A stretch of DNA of 64,000 nucleotides from Paenibacillus farraposensis (GCF_020736845.1 NZ_JAFFQR010000043.1:62001-126000), one strand, 5' to 3'. Positions 28,881 through 38,326 are shown, counted from the stretch's first letter. Numbers and translations: made by a program. The notes: generated from the sequence alone by a model not told the origin.

Positions 28881-29624
28881 ATGGTGGAGGTGACTGGAAT
28901 TATCGTGGCAGGCGGACGCTCCAGCAGAATGGGACAGGACAAAGCATTGCTTCGGCTTGGAGGAGTTACGGTATTGGAGAGAATAGCCGCTGTGCTGGGA
29001 CAGGTAACGAAACGGGTTATCGCAGTGACCCGAGATCCAGAGCAATACAGGGGGCTTGGTCTGGAAACGACAACCGATCTGTATCCTGGCTTAGGTCCTT
29101 TGAGCGGAATCCATGCGGGGCTTTCTGCTTCCAACACGGAGTGGGGGATTGTCGTGGCCTGTGATATGCCTCTCGTGCAGCCAGAGATATTGCGTGCTTT
29201 GCTGTCTCACGTAACGAATGAGGCAGCAGTGCAAGAGACAGCCCATGAGCCAGGAAAGCAACAAGTGCAAGGGGAGCAAGCATCATGGGTCGGAGATTGC
29301 TTGTCACCGCACTTAACGGAATCAACATTACAGGCGGTAATCGCCTCTGTGAACGGGCGTATGCATCCGTTGCTGGGCCTATATCATCAAAGTGTCCTGT
29401 CGTCTGCCGAAAAATGTCTGCAAAGTGGCCGTCTTCGTCTGATTGACTGGCTGAATTCCTTGAACGTTCGCTACGAGATAGCGGGCGAATGGCCGGGTGC
29501 GAGTCTGGATATGTGGAAGAAAGCCGTATTCAACATGAACTATCCGCAGGATTATCAGCTGATCGTAAAGCAATTGGAGCATACGCAAAACGTAACGGAC
29601 ACGCAGGAAAACACAGAACGGTAA
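28881..29624 (+). CDS. mobA: Molybdenum cofactor guanylyltransferase
   Basis: A 247-residue nucleotidyltransferase that attaches GMP to molybdopterin, making the MGD cofactor needed by the molybdopterin oxidoreductase at 20 kb. The signature GTP-binding loop is VAGGRSSRMGQDKALL near the N-terminus; DLYPGLGPLSGIHAGL and the metal site VACDMPLV follow. A Gln- and Glu-rich insert lies around residues 115-140. I chose ATG 28881, six bases after AAGGAGGTGA; the GTG at 28878 is closer than usual. Confidence 0.9.
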   Translation: MVEVTGIIVAGGRSSRMGQDKALLRLGGVTVLERIAAVLGQVTKRVIAVTRDPEQYRGLGLETTTDLYPGLGPLSGIHAGLSASNTEWGIVVACDMPLVQPEILRALLSHVTNEAAVQETAHEPGKQQVQGEQASWVGDCLSPHLTESTLQAVIASVNGRMHPLLGLYHQSVLSSAEKCLQSGRLRLIDWLNSLNVRYEIAGEWPGASLDMWKKAVFNMNYPQDYQLIVKQLEHTQNVTDTQENTER

Positions 29625-29697
29625 TACATCAAGGACAGAAATAAGAGATCAGAAGATAAGAGAGAAAATATATAATCATTTTGGGGGAGTACATAAT

Positions 29698-30312
29698 ATG
29701 TTCGGAGCGATTATCCATGCCGTTTTATTGGCACTGGGATTGATTTTGCCTTTGGGGGTACAAAATGTATTCGTGTTTAATCAGGGGGCGTCCCAGTCAC
29801 GGTTTCGCAATGCACTGCCTGCTGTTATGACCGCAGGTGTCTGTGACACCATTCTGATCGCGCTTGCGGTTGGGGGTGTATCCCTTGTTTTACAGCAGTT
29901 TCTATGGCTTACGAATGTGCTTTATGCCGCGGGCTGTTTGTTTTTGCTGTATATGGCCTGGACCCTCTGGAGATCGAAAGCAGCCTCCGCGGGAGAAGGA
30001 CAGCCCATGCCTCCAAAACGGCAGGTGATTTTTGCCGCTTCAGTATCCTTGCTGAATCCGCATGCCATACTGGATACCGTCGGCGTAATAGGAACCAGTT
30101 CGCTCCAATATGATGGCGGGGAACGCTGGGCGTTCGGTTTGGCAGCCGTATCAGTATCGTGGGTATGGTTTATCGGCCTGGCCATGGCTGGGCGTCTCGT
30201 TGGACGTATGGATTCAGAAGGAAGGTTCGGTACGATGCTGAATAAAATATCGGCATTGATTATTTTAGGCCTGGCTATTTATATGGCAATCAATTTTATC
30301 ACCAGTATGTGA
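29698..30312 (+). CDS. LysE/ArgO family amino-acid exporter
   Basis: A 204-residue inner-membrane exporter with six predicted helices. It has the LysE-family N-terminus (LGLILPLGVQNVFVFNQG), the central cytosolic loop and the LLNPHAILDTVG motif in the second half. Family members export basic amino acids such as arginine or lysine. GGGGGAG precedes the ATG. No LysG-type regulator is adjacent. Between 30,313 and 30,500 I see nothing. Confidence 0.9.
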   Translation: MFGAIIHAVLLALGLILPLGVQNVFVFNQGASQSRFRNALPAVMTAGVCDTILIALAVGGVSLVLQQFLWLTNVLYAAGCLFLLYMAWTLWRSKAASAGEGQPMPPKRQVIFAASVSLLNPHAILDTVGVIGTSSLQYDGGERWAFGLAAVSVSWVWFIGLAMAGRLVGRMDSEGRFGTMLNKISALIILGLAIYMAINFITSM

Positions 30313-30511
30313 TCCGAGTCTTAGAGGAAAAATCCCAGGATTACGAGTACACCGCTTAAAGTTGAAGGGAATACCGATTAAAAATAGCGAAAAGGCAAGA
30401 CAGCCTAAATCAGCAATTATGGCATCCTGAGGGTTTGCCGGATTAAAGTACACTAATCTTGCCACCCACCCGGTTGAAGCTTAGATTAGTCCATAAATAA
30501 AGTGACGCTGC

Positions 30512-31444
30512 TTACAACAGCGTCACCGTAATGTCTTGCTCCAGACGTTTCACGTCCTGGAGATCAATCTTGCCGGCCATGGCGTGCAAAGCCGCCGCCG
30601 TACCGCAGGCCGCTCCCTGCCGTAGCAGAGCAGGGAGCTCCAGCCCCGCCGCCGCGCCGGTGACCAGCCCGGCGACCATGGCGTCACCGCTGCCGAGCGC
30701 GCTGACAATGTCCGCGTTCGGCAGGCGCACGCGATAGCGGGCATCGCGCGTTACCGCCAGCGCCCCGCGTGCGCCGAGCGAAATGACGGCCAGCTGAGCG
30801 CCGGCCTCAAGCAGCTGCGCTGCCGCCACTTCAGCGGCATCCGGACGCGTAGCGTCGATGCCTGCAAAGCTGGCGGCCTCGACCTCGTTAGGTTTCACGA
30901 GGTCGGGCTTTCCGCGCAGCCCCAAGCGCAGTGCTTCGCCGCTCGCGTCCAGCGCCACCCGTGCGCCGCTCGCCTTTGCCAGCATGCACAGCTCGGCGTA
31001 CAGATCTGGCGGGCAGCCGGGGGGCAGGCTGCCCGAGAATACGACCCAGTCCGAGTCTGTGGCGAGGGTCGTAATTTTGCGTCGCAGCGCATCCAGCTCC
31101 AGCGGCCCGATGGTCGGGCCGCTCTCAATCAGCTCGGTCTGCGTGTGTGCAGACGGATCGAGCACGGTGATGGCGAGACGGGTTTCCCCGTGAGCGGCTT
31201 TGATGAAATCGGCGCTTACGCCTTCCGCGCTCAAACCGTCGGTGAGCAGCCGCCCGGTGTGTCCGGCGATGAACCCCGTCGCCCGGACAGGCGCGCCCAG
31301 CGTGCGAATGACGCGGGCGGCATTTACTCCCTTGCCGCCCGGCACTGTCAGGCCGCCTTCGATGCGGTGGACGGCATTCAAGCCAAAGCCTGCAACTGTG
31401 TAGATTTTATCTACAGCCGCGTTCAGTGTTACAGTGGTGATCAC
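30512..31444 (-). CDS. 1-phosphofructokinase family hexose kinase (PfkB/FruK type)
   Basis: A 310-residue ribokinase-fold sugar-phosphate kinase. It has the N-terminal PGGKGVNAARVIRTLG motif (substrate site) and the C-terminal PfkB signature ALGSGDAMVAGL, with the catalytic Asp in GSGDAM. Probable substrates are fructose-1-phosphate or tagatose-6-phosphate; no PTS gene is adjacent. The coding sequence is far more GC-rich than its neighbours, with long runs of GCG and GCC codons. A hairpin (30502-30526, GTGACGCTG/CAGCGTCAC) overlaps the stop. Confidence 0.88.
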   Translation of the reverse strand: MITTVTLNAAVDKIYTVAGFGLNAVHRIEGGLTVPGGKGVNAARVIRTLGAPVRATGFIAGHTGRLLTDGLSAEGVSADFIKAAHGETRLAITVLDPSAHTQTELIESGPTIGPLELDALRRKITTLATDSDWVVFSGSLPPGCPPDLYAELCMLAKASGARVALDASGEALRLGLRGKPDLVKPNEVEAASFAGIDATRPDAAEVAAAQLLEAGAQLAVISLGARGALAVTRDARYRVRLPNADIVSALGSGDAMVAGLVTGAAAGLELPALLRQGAACGTAAALHAMAGKIDLQDVKRLEQDITVTLL

Positions 31445-31458
31445 AAGGCGTCACTCCT

Positions 31459-31773
31459 TTAGGAAATCAGCTTCAGTCCCAAAGCTGCGACAAGAATCAT
31501 GGCGATAAACAGGATGCGCAATACGCTTTTTTGCTCACCGTACAGGAGCATGCCTGTAATCGTGCTGCCCACCGTTCCGATGCCTGTCCATACGGCGTAG
31601 GAAGTTCCCATAGGCAAGCTGTTCATCGCGTAGCTGAGCAGCGAGAAGCTGAGGACAAAGGATAGGATCATCAGCATTAAGGCCTTCCAACCCTTACCAA
31701 CCGTAAATCCCTTCATGCCGATGACTCCGAATACTTCCGAACCTCCCGCCAAAACCAAGGCAATCCAGGCCAT
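31459..31773 (-). CDS. Small multidrug resistance (SMR) protein, subunit B
   Basis: A 104-residue four-helix transporter of the EmrE/SugE family. The conserved TM1 region contains the essential glutamate (VLAGGSEVFGVIGMK), followed by MGTSYAVWTGIGTVGS. The ATG shares one base with the stop of the upstream SMR gene (TAATG), indicating translational coupling. Paired SMR proteins of this sort (YkkCD, YvdRS, EbrAB) act as heterodimers in cation, drug or guanidinium export. Confidence 0.92.
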   Translation of the reverse strand: MAWIALVLAGGSEVFGVIGMKGFTVGKGWKALMLMILSFVLSFSLLSYAMNSLPMGTSYAVWTGIGTVGSTITGMLLYGEQKSVLRILFIAMILVAALGLKLIS

Positions 31774-32114
31774 TATGCGTCACTTCCTTCCTGAGCATCG
31801 CGGTCGGTTACTAATTTCAGACCAATGACGCCTGCTAGCAAAAGTGCGATTAACAGCGTTTTGGACCACTGAAACGGTTCCCCGAATATCAGCATTTCAC
31901 CAACGACGGTCCCGCCTGTGCCCAGTCCGGTGAATACGGCATATACCGTGCCTACAGGCAAACGGTTGGCAGCCTTGATAATCAAATAAAAGCTGGCTGA
32001 GATCGCCAGCACAGTTATGATCCAGGTGAGTACAGAATCAGCATGCTTCAGACCCGATACCCATACGACCTCAATCAGGCCGCCTACAAAAACATAAATC
32101 CAACTGCGGTTCAT
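31773..32114 (-). CDS. Small multidrug resistance (SMR) protein, subunit A
   Basis: A 113-residue four-helix SMR protein. The functional glutamate lies in [18 protein letters not shown], and the pore segment reads [18 protein letters not shown]. It carries a longer charged C-terminus ([10 protein letters not shown]) than its partner. It is coupled to the partner gene by a one-base overlap. A decayed TetR gene lies directly upstream, so the original regulation is probably lost. Confidence 0.92.
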   Translation of the reverse strand: MNRSWIYVFVGGLIEVVWVSGLKHADSVLTWIITVLAISASFYLIIKAANRLPVGTVYAVFTGLGTGGTVVGEMLIFGEPFQWSKTLLIALLLAGVIGLKLVTDRDAQEGSDA

Positions 32115-32508
32115 GATGAACGTTCTCCTTTGAATATGATGATTGTAAAATGTCCCCTCCTTCCACTGTGAAGCAGCTCCACCAATACTCCGTTCAATAG
32201 TGTCTTGAAGGATAAGGCCACATCTATAGGTTCCATGTGCCCAAAGGGTTCTCTATGCCGTGCATTTTGCAGTTGGCGGATTAATTGTTGGTCCATACTT
32301 TCCAGAAACGGATTGGCAATTTCCACAATCTTGTGAAATAAGGATACGGGCGAAAAAAACGACGTGCAGCATAAACTTGGCTGTGCTGCTGCTCTCATAT
32401 TCCTGTTCCATCCAAATCAGAAAGCCGTACAGGGTATTCTCCAGCGGCAATGCTGCCCAAGGAAGCTCCTTTATATCCATGAGTGGCGGATTGATTCAAA
32501 GCAGATTT
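32111..32508 (-). pseudogene. Decayed TetR-family regulator of the SMR pair
   Basis: Three frames together give a TetR protein. The N-terminal HTH part reads FKSALNQSATHGYKGASLGS (from about 32,522), then a shift loses the recognition helix. A second frame carries NTLYGFLIWMEQEYESSS and a third carries SLFHKIVEIANPFLESMDQQ and the rest of the ligand domain, ending at 32111. This is the gene order of B. subtilis YvdT-YvdSR-type loci. At least two frameshifts and a missing recognition helix make it non-functional. Confidence 0.75.
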
Positions 32509-32543
32509 AAAAAAATCTTCCATTCCCACTTTTTTTCACCTAC

Positions 32544-32557
32544 CTAACGTTTGTTAG
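32544..32557. promoter_or_regulatory. Probable operator of the lost TetR
   Basis: CTAAC-GTTT-GTTAG is a perfect inverted repeat just upstream of the regulator remnant, where a TetR operator would be expected. Confidence 0.5.
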
Positions 32558-32735
32558 TCTATTCTTGCACGGAAAAAAATAAGTATCAACCTCATATTTC
32601 CAGTTTGGCAATTGTTTTTTCCAGATTCATTTTTATCATTAATCTTTTATAAAAAAGTGGGAAGAAATAAGGGGCTCATGTACAATATAATGAAGAATAC
32701 CTGTCAAAGGCAGTCCATCGGAAGTGAGGTTGGCT

Positions 32736-34247
32736 ATGAGGCGAAGTTTGCTGGCCGTGTTGATCGCGGTTTTGGTGTTTATTTTTTATTATTTTGGTTT
32801 GTTTAATTTCATCGGGAGAAATGAAGGGACTGTCATCAGTATCTTTTCTACCCTGACGGTTATCTCTATCAGTCTGATTATTTTCACGGAGAATCGCAAT
32901 CCTTCCACTACGGTGTCCTGGATCTTGCTGCTGGCTTTGCTGCCGGTTGTTGGACTTCCTCTTTATTTTTTGTTTGGGCAAAATGTATTCAAACGTCGTA
33001 AGTATGACAAAAAGGCATTGCGTGATCAACAGGCTTACGAGCGGATTGAAAAGGATGCGATGCACGTCAAACGTGATTTGATCTGCTTTACCGATGAGCA
33101 GCAGCAGTTGATGCGTCTGGCTCGCAGACTGGCTCGTTCTCCGATTTATTTTGCGACGGAAACTAAAATTCTGAACAATGGGGATGAAACCTTCTCCACG
33201 CTGCTGGAGGAACTGCGTAAGGCGCAGCATCATATCCATATGGAATATTACATTTTCCGGTCGGATGATATTGGTACAAGTATTCAGAAAATTTTGATCG
33301 AAAAGGCGAAAGCAGGCATCAAGGTTCGATTTATGTATGATGCGGTGGGCAGCATTCAGTTGTCGAAGACGTTTTTGAAGGAGATGAGAGATGCGGGAGT
33401 AGAAGTTGTTGCATACGGCGGGGCGCGGATCTTGTTCTTCTCGAGCCGGGTAAACTACCGTAATCACCGTAAAATCGTAGTCATTGACGGCAATATCGGA
33501 TTGATTGGCGGTCTGAACGTAGGGGACGAGTACCTTAGCCGCAATAAAGCCTACGGCTTCTGGCGTGATACGCACATGATTGTGAAGGGTGAGGCTGTGC
33601 GAACGCTGCAACTCATTTTTTTACAGGATTGGCTTCATATGACAGGCGAATCCGTGCTGGATAAGGAATATCTGTCACCCGATATCGAGCCAATTACAGA
33701 CGGGGCTGTGCAGATCATTGCCAGCGGCCCTGATAATGAGCGGAGAGTGCTCAAAAATTTGTTTTTCTCCATGATTACGTCTGCCCGTAAGTCGGTCTGG
33801 CTTGCCACACCTTATTTTATACCGGACGAAGATATCCTGACTGCTCTGCGGATGGCTGCTCTTTCCGGTCTGGATGTGCGAATTCTGTTTCCAGCGAAAC
33901 CGGACAAGTGGCTGCCGTTTTTCGCGTCCCACTCTTACTTCCAATCGTTGCTGGAGATGGGGGCCAAGGTATATGAATATGAAAAAGGTTTCCTTCACTC
34001 CAAGCTGCTCATCATTGATGGGGAAGTTGCTACCATCGGAACAGCCAATATGGACATGCGGAGCTTTCATCTGAATTTTGAAGTAAATGCCTTGTTGATT
34101 CAAACGCATAGTGTACAGCAGATGGTGAGGGATTACGAACGGGATTTGCAATCTGCCAGTCTAATCGTGCGCGAGGAATTTATGAAAAAGCGCCTGTTCA
34201 AACGCTTGATGGAATCGCTCGCCCGTTTGCTTTCACCACTTTTGTAG
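32736..34247 (+). CDS. cls: Cardiolipin synthase
   Basis: A 503-residue membrane phospholipase-D-type enzyme that joins two phosphatidylglycerols into cardiolipin. Two N-terminal helices (about residues 5-60) are followed by two PLD domains. The HKD motifs are NHRKIVVIDGNIGLIGG and HSKLLIIDGEVATIGTANMD. Length agrees with bacterial ClsA. I chose ATG 32736, six bases after GTGAGG; a GTG at 32724 is an in-frame alternative. Monocistronic. Confidence 0.93.
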   Translation: MRRSLLAVLIAVLVFIFYYFGLFNFIGRNEGTVISIFSTLTVISISLIIFTENRNPSTTVSWILLLALLPVVGLPLYFLFGQNVFKRRKYDKKALRDQQAYERIEKDAMHVKRDLICFTDEQQQLMRLARRLARSPIYFATETKILNNGDETFSTLLEELRKAQHHIHMEYYIFRSDDIGTSIQKILIEKAKAGIKVRFMYDAVGSIQLSKTFLKEMRDAGVEVVAYGGARILFFSSRVNYRNHRKIVVIDGNIGLIGGLNVGDEYLSRNKAYGFWRDTHMIVKGEAVRTLQLIFLQDWLHMTGESVLDKEYLSPDIEPITDGAVQIIASGPDNERRVLKNLFFSMITSARKSVWLATPYFIPDEDILTALRMAALSGLDVRILFPAKPDKWLPFFASHSYFQSLLEMGAKVYEYEKGFLHSKLLIIDGEVATIGTANMDMRSFHLNFEVNALLIQTHSVQQMVRDYERDLQSASLIVREEFMKKRLFKRLMESLARLLSPLL

Positions 34248-34323
34248 GATAAATTCACCCAATATCTTTCCAAGACATTGAATGATCCTCGCAGGCCGAT
34301 AAATCTTGATTGTATTCCACCCC

Positions 34324-34467
34324 CTAATTTTTCCACAGTTTATCAAAATAGGCCGCCCCCTGCCGGGTCAGCTTGCTGTCCGCTGGAGCGGCTCCCTTAT
34401 TTTCCAAATTCAGATCATCCGGATATTCCTCGATTACATCTTGCATTCTATTCATCGTCCGGAACAT
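34324..34467 (-). CDS. Possible short protein, 47 residues
   Basis: A minus-strand frame of 47 residues with balanced, soluble composition (MQDVIEEYPDDLNLENKGA, ending YFDKLWKN). There is no clear ribosome site before the ATG, so it may be a fragment of a lost gene. The rest of 34248-34626 holds nothing that I recognise. Confidence 0.35.
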   Translation of the reverse strand: MFRTMNRMQDVIEEYPDDLNLENKGAAPADSKLTRQGAAYFDKLWKN

Positions 34468-34626
34468 GGCATTATGATGGCACTGACTAATTATTAAAGC
34501 GAGTCCACAGTATTAAAATGAATGCTGGCACGGAATGAAATATTTGAGGACATATGTCCTTTATAGAAAGTCTCCCCTATACTTTAATATATAAAAACAT
34601 CATTTACACAGGGAGAATAGCGATTG

Positions 34627-35052
34627 ATGAGAGGAATACTGTTTGCTTTTCTAGGAGGCGCCTGTATTACGCTGCAAGGGGTGGCGAATACACGCATTAG
34701 TCATGATATCGGTACATGGGAGGCGGCTGCGATTACTCAATTCACAGGCTTTATTTTGGCCGCCTTGGTTTGGATGTTGACACGGGACGGTCGTGTGGCT
34801 GAAATGAAACAGGTTAAGCCGATGTATCTTTGGGGCGGTGCATTTGCAGCTATTATCATTTTCAGTGAAGTTACGGCGATCCAGCATATTGGAGTGACAT
34901 TTACGATTTCAGCGCTATTGATTTCGCAGTTATGTTTAACCTTTCTGGTAGATATCAAGGGATGGTTCGGCCTGGTGAAGCAAAAGATGAAGCTGCCGCA
35001 ATTTATAGGGATTGGTATGATGATTGCGGGTGTCATTATTTTGAAGCTCTGA
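34627..35052 (+). CDS. DMT-family membrane protein (DUF606/YdcZ), first copy
   Basis: A 141-residue protein with about five helices of the DUF606 (YdcZ) half-size drug/metabolite transporter group. It starts with the family's LFAFLGGACITLQGVANTRI. Paired copies in one locus are common, and the second copy lies at 35,847, with a Crp/Fnr regulator between. ATG 34627 is nine bases after GGGAGA. The substrate is unknown. Confidence 0.85.
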   Translation: MRGILFAFLGGACITLQGVANTRISHDIGTWEAAAITQFTGFILAALVWMLTRDGRVAEMKQVKPMYLWGGAFAAIIIFSEVTAIQHIGVTFTISALLISQLCLTFLVDIKGWFGLVKQKMKLPQFIGIGMMIAGVIILKL

Positions 35053-35109
35053 CCGGAGCTTCATTCACCTTGGAGACCCAGAACATAGGGATTGAGGGTG
35101 ATATTGGGA

Positions 35110-35814
35110 ATGGGAGAAATTCAGGATCAAGAACAATTGCATCATTTTTTGCAGCTGCATCAGCTAGAGACGATACTCTATGAGCCATTGCGCCCTTATT
35201 TGTCACTGCATCGCTTGGAACAAGGGGAAAAGCTCTGTGCACAGGGGGACGCTATTGAACATCTGTACATCCTGGTTCAGGGCAAGATCAAGATTTATAC
35301 CAGCTCGACCGAAGGTAAAACACTCATTCTCTGCTTCAAAACACCGATCGAAGTTATTGGAGATGTTGAATATATCCGCGGTAGTCACGTCATTAACACG
35401 GTTGAGGCGGTGACTCCAATTTATGTAATTGGGATTCACCATCAATGGATGCATAAATACGGAAGAGACTATGCTCCTTTACTGCAATTTCTTCTGGATG
35501 TGGTCACGAGAAAGTTTTGTCTGGATTCGGACTTTTCCAGCTTCAATCTCATGTATCCCGTGGAAGTCAGATTGGCCAGTTACTTGCTGTCCGTTTCCTT
35601 TGACGAATCGGCTTTCCTCTTCCATGAAGAACTACGGGTATCCAATCTAATAGATGTAGCGAACCTGATCGGAACCAGCTACAGACATCTGAACCGTGTC
35701 ATTCGCAAGATGATGGAGGCCGGATTGGTGGAGCGGTCAAAAGGATACATTGTCATTCAGGACAGGCAGGGTTTAAGCGAGCTGGCAGGCCATAATATTT
35801 ACGAATCATTATAA
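35110..35814 (+). CDS. Crp/Fnr-family regulator
   Basis: A 235-residue regulator with an N-terminal cyclic-nucleotide-binding-like beta-barrel (about residues 20-130; YILVQGKIKIYTS) and a C-terminal winged helix (VANLIGTSYRHLNRVIRKM, about residues 185-205). It resembles E. coli YeiL. There is no clear cluster of four cysteines for an Fe-S centre; one Cys is near residue 40 and others are scattered. The start is uncertain among TTG 35092, GTG 35098 and ATG 35110. It sits between two DUF606 genes, which it may control. Confidence 0.85.
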   Translation: MGEIQDQEQLHHFLQLHQLETILYEPLRPYLSLHRLEQGEKLCAQGDAIEHLYILVQGKIKIYTSSTEGKTLILCFKTPIEVIGDVEYIRGSHVINTVEAVTPIYVIGIHHQWMHKYGRDYAPLLQFLLDVVTRKFCLDSDFSSFNLMYPVEVRLASYLLSVSFDESAFLFHEELRVSNLIDVANLIGTSYRHLNRVIRKMMEAGLVERSKGYIVIQDRQGLSELAGHNIYESL

Positions 35815-35846
35815 ATCAATGGAACATCAGGGGAGAGTTGAATGTT

Positions 35847-36323
35847 ATGTTGTTAGGAATTGTACTGGCGGTTATTGCAGGTGCTTTGGTCAGTTTGCAA
35901 ACGATATTCAATAACAAAGTAAATGAACGGACAGGTTCATGGGCCACTACAACCTTGGTGCTAGGTACAGGTTTTCTGGCTTCTTTGCTCGGCAGTCTTG
36001 TTTTTGAAGGGAAAAATACATTTACTTTTCGGCATATGCAGCTGTGGTACTGGTTCAGTGGGATGATTGGTGTCGGCGTTGTGTTTTGTCTGGTACAAGG
36101 CATGAAGCGGCTTGGCGCAACCTATGCGATCTCGATTGTGTTGACGGCACAATTAGGTACCGCTTTGCTGTGGGATTCGTTAGGGTGGCTGGGATTGGAG
36201 AAGATTCCGTTCACCTTCAGCAAGCTGATTGGAGTACTGGTCATTATCGGCGGTATTCTCGTATTCAAGCTTGGCCAGGGACGTACAAAGGCACAGGCAA
36301 GAAAGCATGAAGCCTGTACCTGA
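35847..36323 (+). CDS. DMT-family membrane protein (DUF606/YdcZ), second copy
   Basis: A 158-residue paralogue of the protein at 34,627, with five helices. It starts with LLGIVLAVIAGALVSLQTIF and has the family's NNKVNERTGSW loop and IGVLVIIGGILVFKLGQ end. ATG 35847 has GGGAGAG nine bases upstream; a TTG at 35838 has none. The two copies probably form an antiparallel or heterodimeric transporter. Confidence 0.85.
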   Translation: MLLGIVLAVIAGALVSLQTIFNNKVNERTGSWATTTLVLGTGFLASLLGSLVFEGKNTFTFRHMQLWYWFSGMIGVGVVFCLVQGMKRLGATYAISIVLTAQLGTALLWDSLGWLGLEKIPFTFSKLIGVLVIIGGILVFKLGQGRTKAQARKHEACT

Positions 36324-36604
36324 CTCCATGCAGAGCTGATTAAGGCTGGTGGCCTTCATTTTGACAGGGGGCATATCCAAATAGAGGAGTAGAAATGCCG
36401 CCCCTTTAATAGGATCGGTTTTTGTGATGTATATCTTTTTCCATCCATGATACAATGAAGATATCTTGATTTTGTCGGTTTTTCAAGGCTGATAGCTGAT
36501 ATAGAGACGTAATACAGATCGGTTACCGTGTTTGGGAACGGTCTTATTTGTGTTTCCCAAACCTGAAATGAACAAACGAGCGACTTGGACGAGGTGGAAT
36601 ATGG

Positions 36605-37705
36605 ATGAGTCATGAAGAACATCAAAAAGGGTCACCTGATGGTTCCGGGAGATCCGGCTCCTTATTGCCTGCTGCGCGGACAGGTGAGCGGAAGATTGAG
36701 CACGTCCGCCTTTGTTTGCAAGAGGATGTGGCCGGGCAAGGCATCACCAGCGGGCTGGAGCGGTATGCCTTTAAGCATTGCGCACTGCCTGAGCTGCATT
36801 TTGACGAGGTGCGTCTGAGCACTGTTTTTTTGGCACGTCCTGTGCGCACACCGCTGCTCATAAGCTCGATGACAGGCGGCAGCACCAAGACGGGGGCAAT
36901 CAATGAGCGATTGGCAGAGGCGGCCGAGAAGCGCGGCTGGGCGCTCGGCGTTGGCTCGGTACGGGCTGCGGTGGAAAGGGAAGAGTTGGCATCCACCTTT
37001 GCAGTTCGGCGTCTGGCACCCAGCATACCGATCTTTGCCAATCTCGGGGCGGTGCAGCTGAACTACGGATTTGGCGTGGACGATTGCCGCCGTGCTGTGG
37101 AAATTGCCGGAGCGGACATGCTGGTGCTGCATTTGAACGGATTGCAGGAAATTTTCCAGCCTGAGGGAAATCTGGATTTTAGCGGCCTGCTTGGCCGTAT
37201 CGAGGAACTGTGCCGTCAGCTTTCAGTGCCTGTAGGGGTCAAGGAAGTAGGCTGGGGCATAGATGGCGAGACGGCTTCGAGACTGTATAATGCGGGTGCG
37301 GCTTTTATTGATGTTGCTGGCGCGGGCGGGACGAGCTGGAGTCAGGTCGAAAAATTCCGCAACCCCGATCCTGTACGCCGCGCGGCGGCGGAGGCATTTG
37401 CAGATTGGGGGAACTCCACCGCAGACTGTATCATAGAAGTCAGAGCTGCCCAGCCCCATGGAGCCCTGATCGGCAGCGGAGGATTGAGGAACGGTGTTGA
37501 TGCTGGTAAAACGCTCGCTTTGGGGGCTGACATGGCAGGCTTCGGGCGTTCCTTGCTCGGCTCTGCGGTCGCCTCCAGCGAGGCGCTGGAAGCCCGATTG
37601 GAGCAGGTGGAGCTGGAATTGCGTACGGTTATGTTTGGCATCGGAGCAGGTGACATTGAAAGTCTTAAAAATACAACCAGGCTAAGAAAGAAGGCGAACG
37701 AATGA
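36605..37705 (+). CDS. fni: Type 2 isopentenyl-diphosphate delta-isomerase
   Basis: A 366-residue FMN- and NADPH-dependent enzyme interconverting isopentenyl and dimethylallyl diphosphate for isoprenoid synthesis. Typical features are the N-terminal RKIEHV, the TPLLISSMTGGS segment, the AVQLNYG and VLHLNGLQE motifs, and the FMN phosphate site IGSGGLRNGVDAGK. Length is usual. GAGGTGG lies before the ATG at 36605. It overlaps the following GNAT gene by four bases (ATGA). Confidence 0.94.
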   Translation: MSHEEHQKGSPDGSGRSGSLLPAARTGERKIEHVRLCLQEDVAGQGITSGLERYAFKHCALPELHFDEVRLSTVFLARPVRTPLLISSMTGGSTKTGAINERLAEAAEKRGWALGVGSVRAAVEREELASTFAVRRLAPSIPIFANLGAVQLNYGFGVDDCRRAVEIAGADMLVLHLNGLQEIFQPEGNLDFSGLLGRIEELCRQLSVPVGVKEVGWGIDGETASRLYNAGAAFIDVAGAGGTSWSQVEKFRNPDPVRRAAAEAFADWGNSTADCIIEVRAAQPHGALIGSGGLRNGVDAGKTLALGADMAGFGRSLLGSAVASSEALEARLEQVELELRTVMFGIGAGDIESLKNTTRLRKKANE

Positions 37706-38193
37706 GTGGACTTATCAGATTGACCCCGATGAATGCGGAGCAGTACGAACGTTTTGAGCAGCGCTCGCTTGCGGATTTCGCGGAAGATAAAATTCGTGCA
37801 GGCACTTGGACGGAGGAAGAAGCACCGCAACGGGCCAAGGAAAGCTTTGCTCACTTGTTGCCGCAAAGACTGGATACACCCCATGCTCACCTATACATGA
37901 TTGAATATTCAGGCAGTGCTGGCCAGAATCCGGAGGAAGCGGGATATATCTGGTTCAACATTACAGAAAAGACGCAAGGCAAAGAGGCGTTTTTGCTGGA
38001 TATTCTCGTCTACGATTCATTTCAGGGAAAGGGTCTGGGGACGTTGACGATGAAGGCATTGGAACAGGAAGCTCGCAAGCTGGGAGCGGTTCGCATCGGT
38101 TTGCACGTATTCGGGCATAATGAGCGGGCTCTGCATGTATATCGCAAGACGGGTTATCGGATCACGGATATCCAAATGAGTAAAGAACTCTAG
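37702..38193 (+). CDS. GNAT-family N-acetyltransferase
   Basis: A 163-residue acetyltransferase. The acetyl-CoA loop is YDSFQGKGLGTLTMKALEQ and the C-terminal GLHVFGHNERALHVYRKTGY is typical of the fold. The start overlaps the stop of fni by four bases, so it is translationally coupled. The target is unknown; coupling to isoprenoid metabolism may be only positional. Confidence 0.9.
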   Translation: MSGLIRLTPMNAEQYERFEQRSLADFAEDKIRAGTWTEEEAPQRAKESFAHLLPQRLDTPHAHLYMIEYSGSAGQNPEEAGYIWFNITEKTQGKEAFLLDILVYDSFQGKGLGTLTMKALEQEARKLGAVRIGLHVFGHNERALHVYRKTGYRITDIQMSKEL

Positions 38194-38326
38194 ATAGAGA
38201 GACGGCAAAAACATGAATTTCATAACCGTACGCTTGCCGCATGTATAGGTTCTCCTATATAATGTGGGTTGGTATATTGGCATAAGGTATAACGCATATT
38301 TTATATAAACGGGAGTTGTTCTGACT

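Noticed and set aside
32676..33611. 311-residue minus-strand frame
   Set aside because: It mirrors the cardiolipin synthase gene, which has both HKD motifs; the reverse frame has no recognisable domain.
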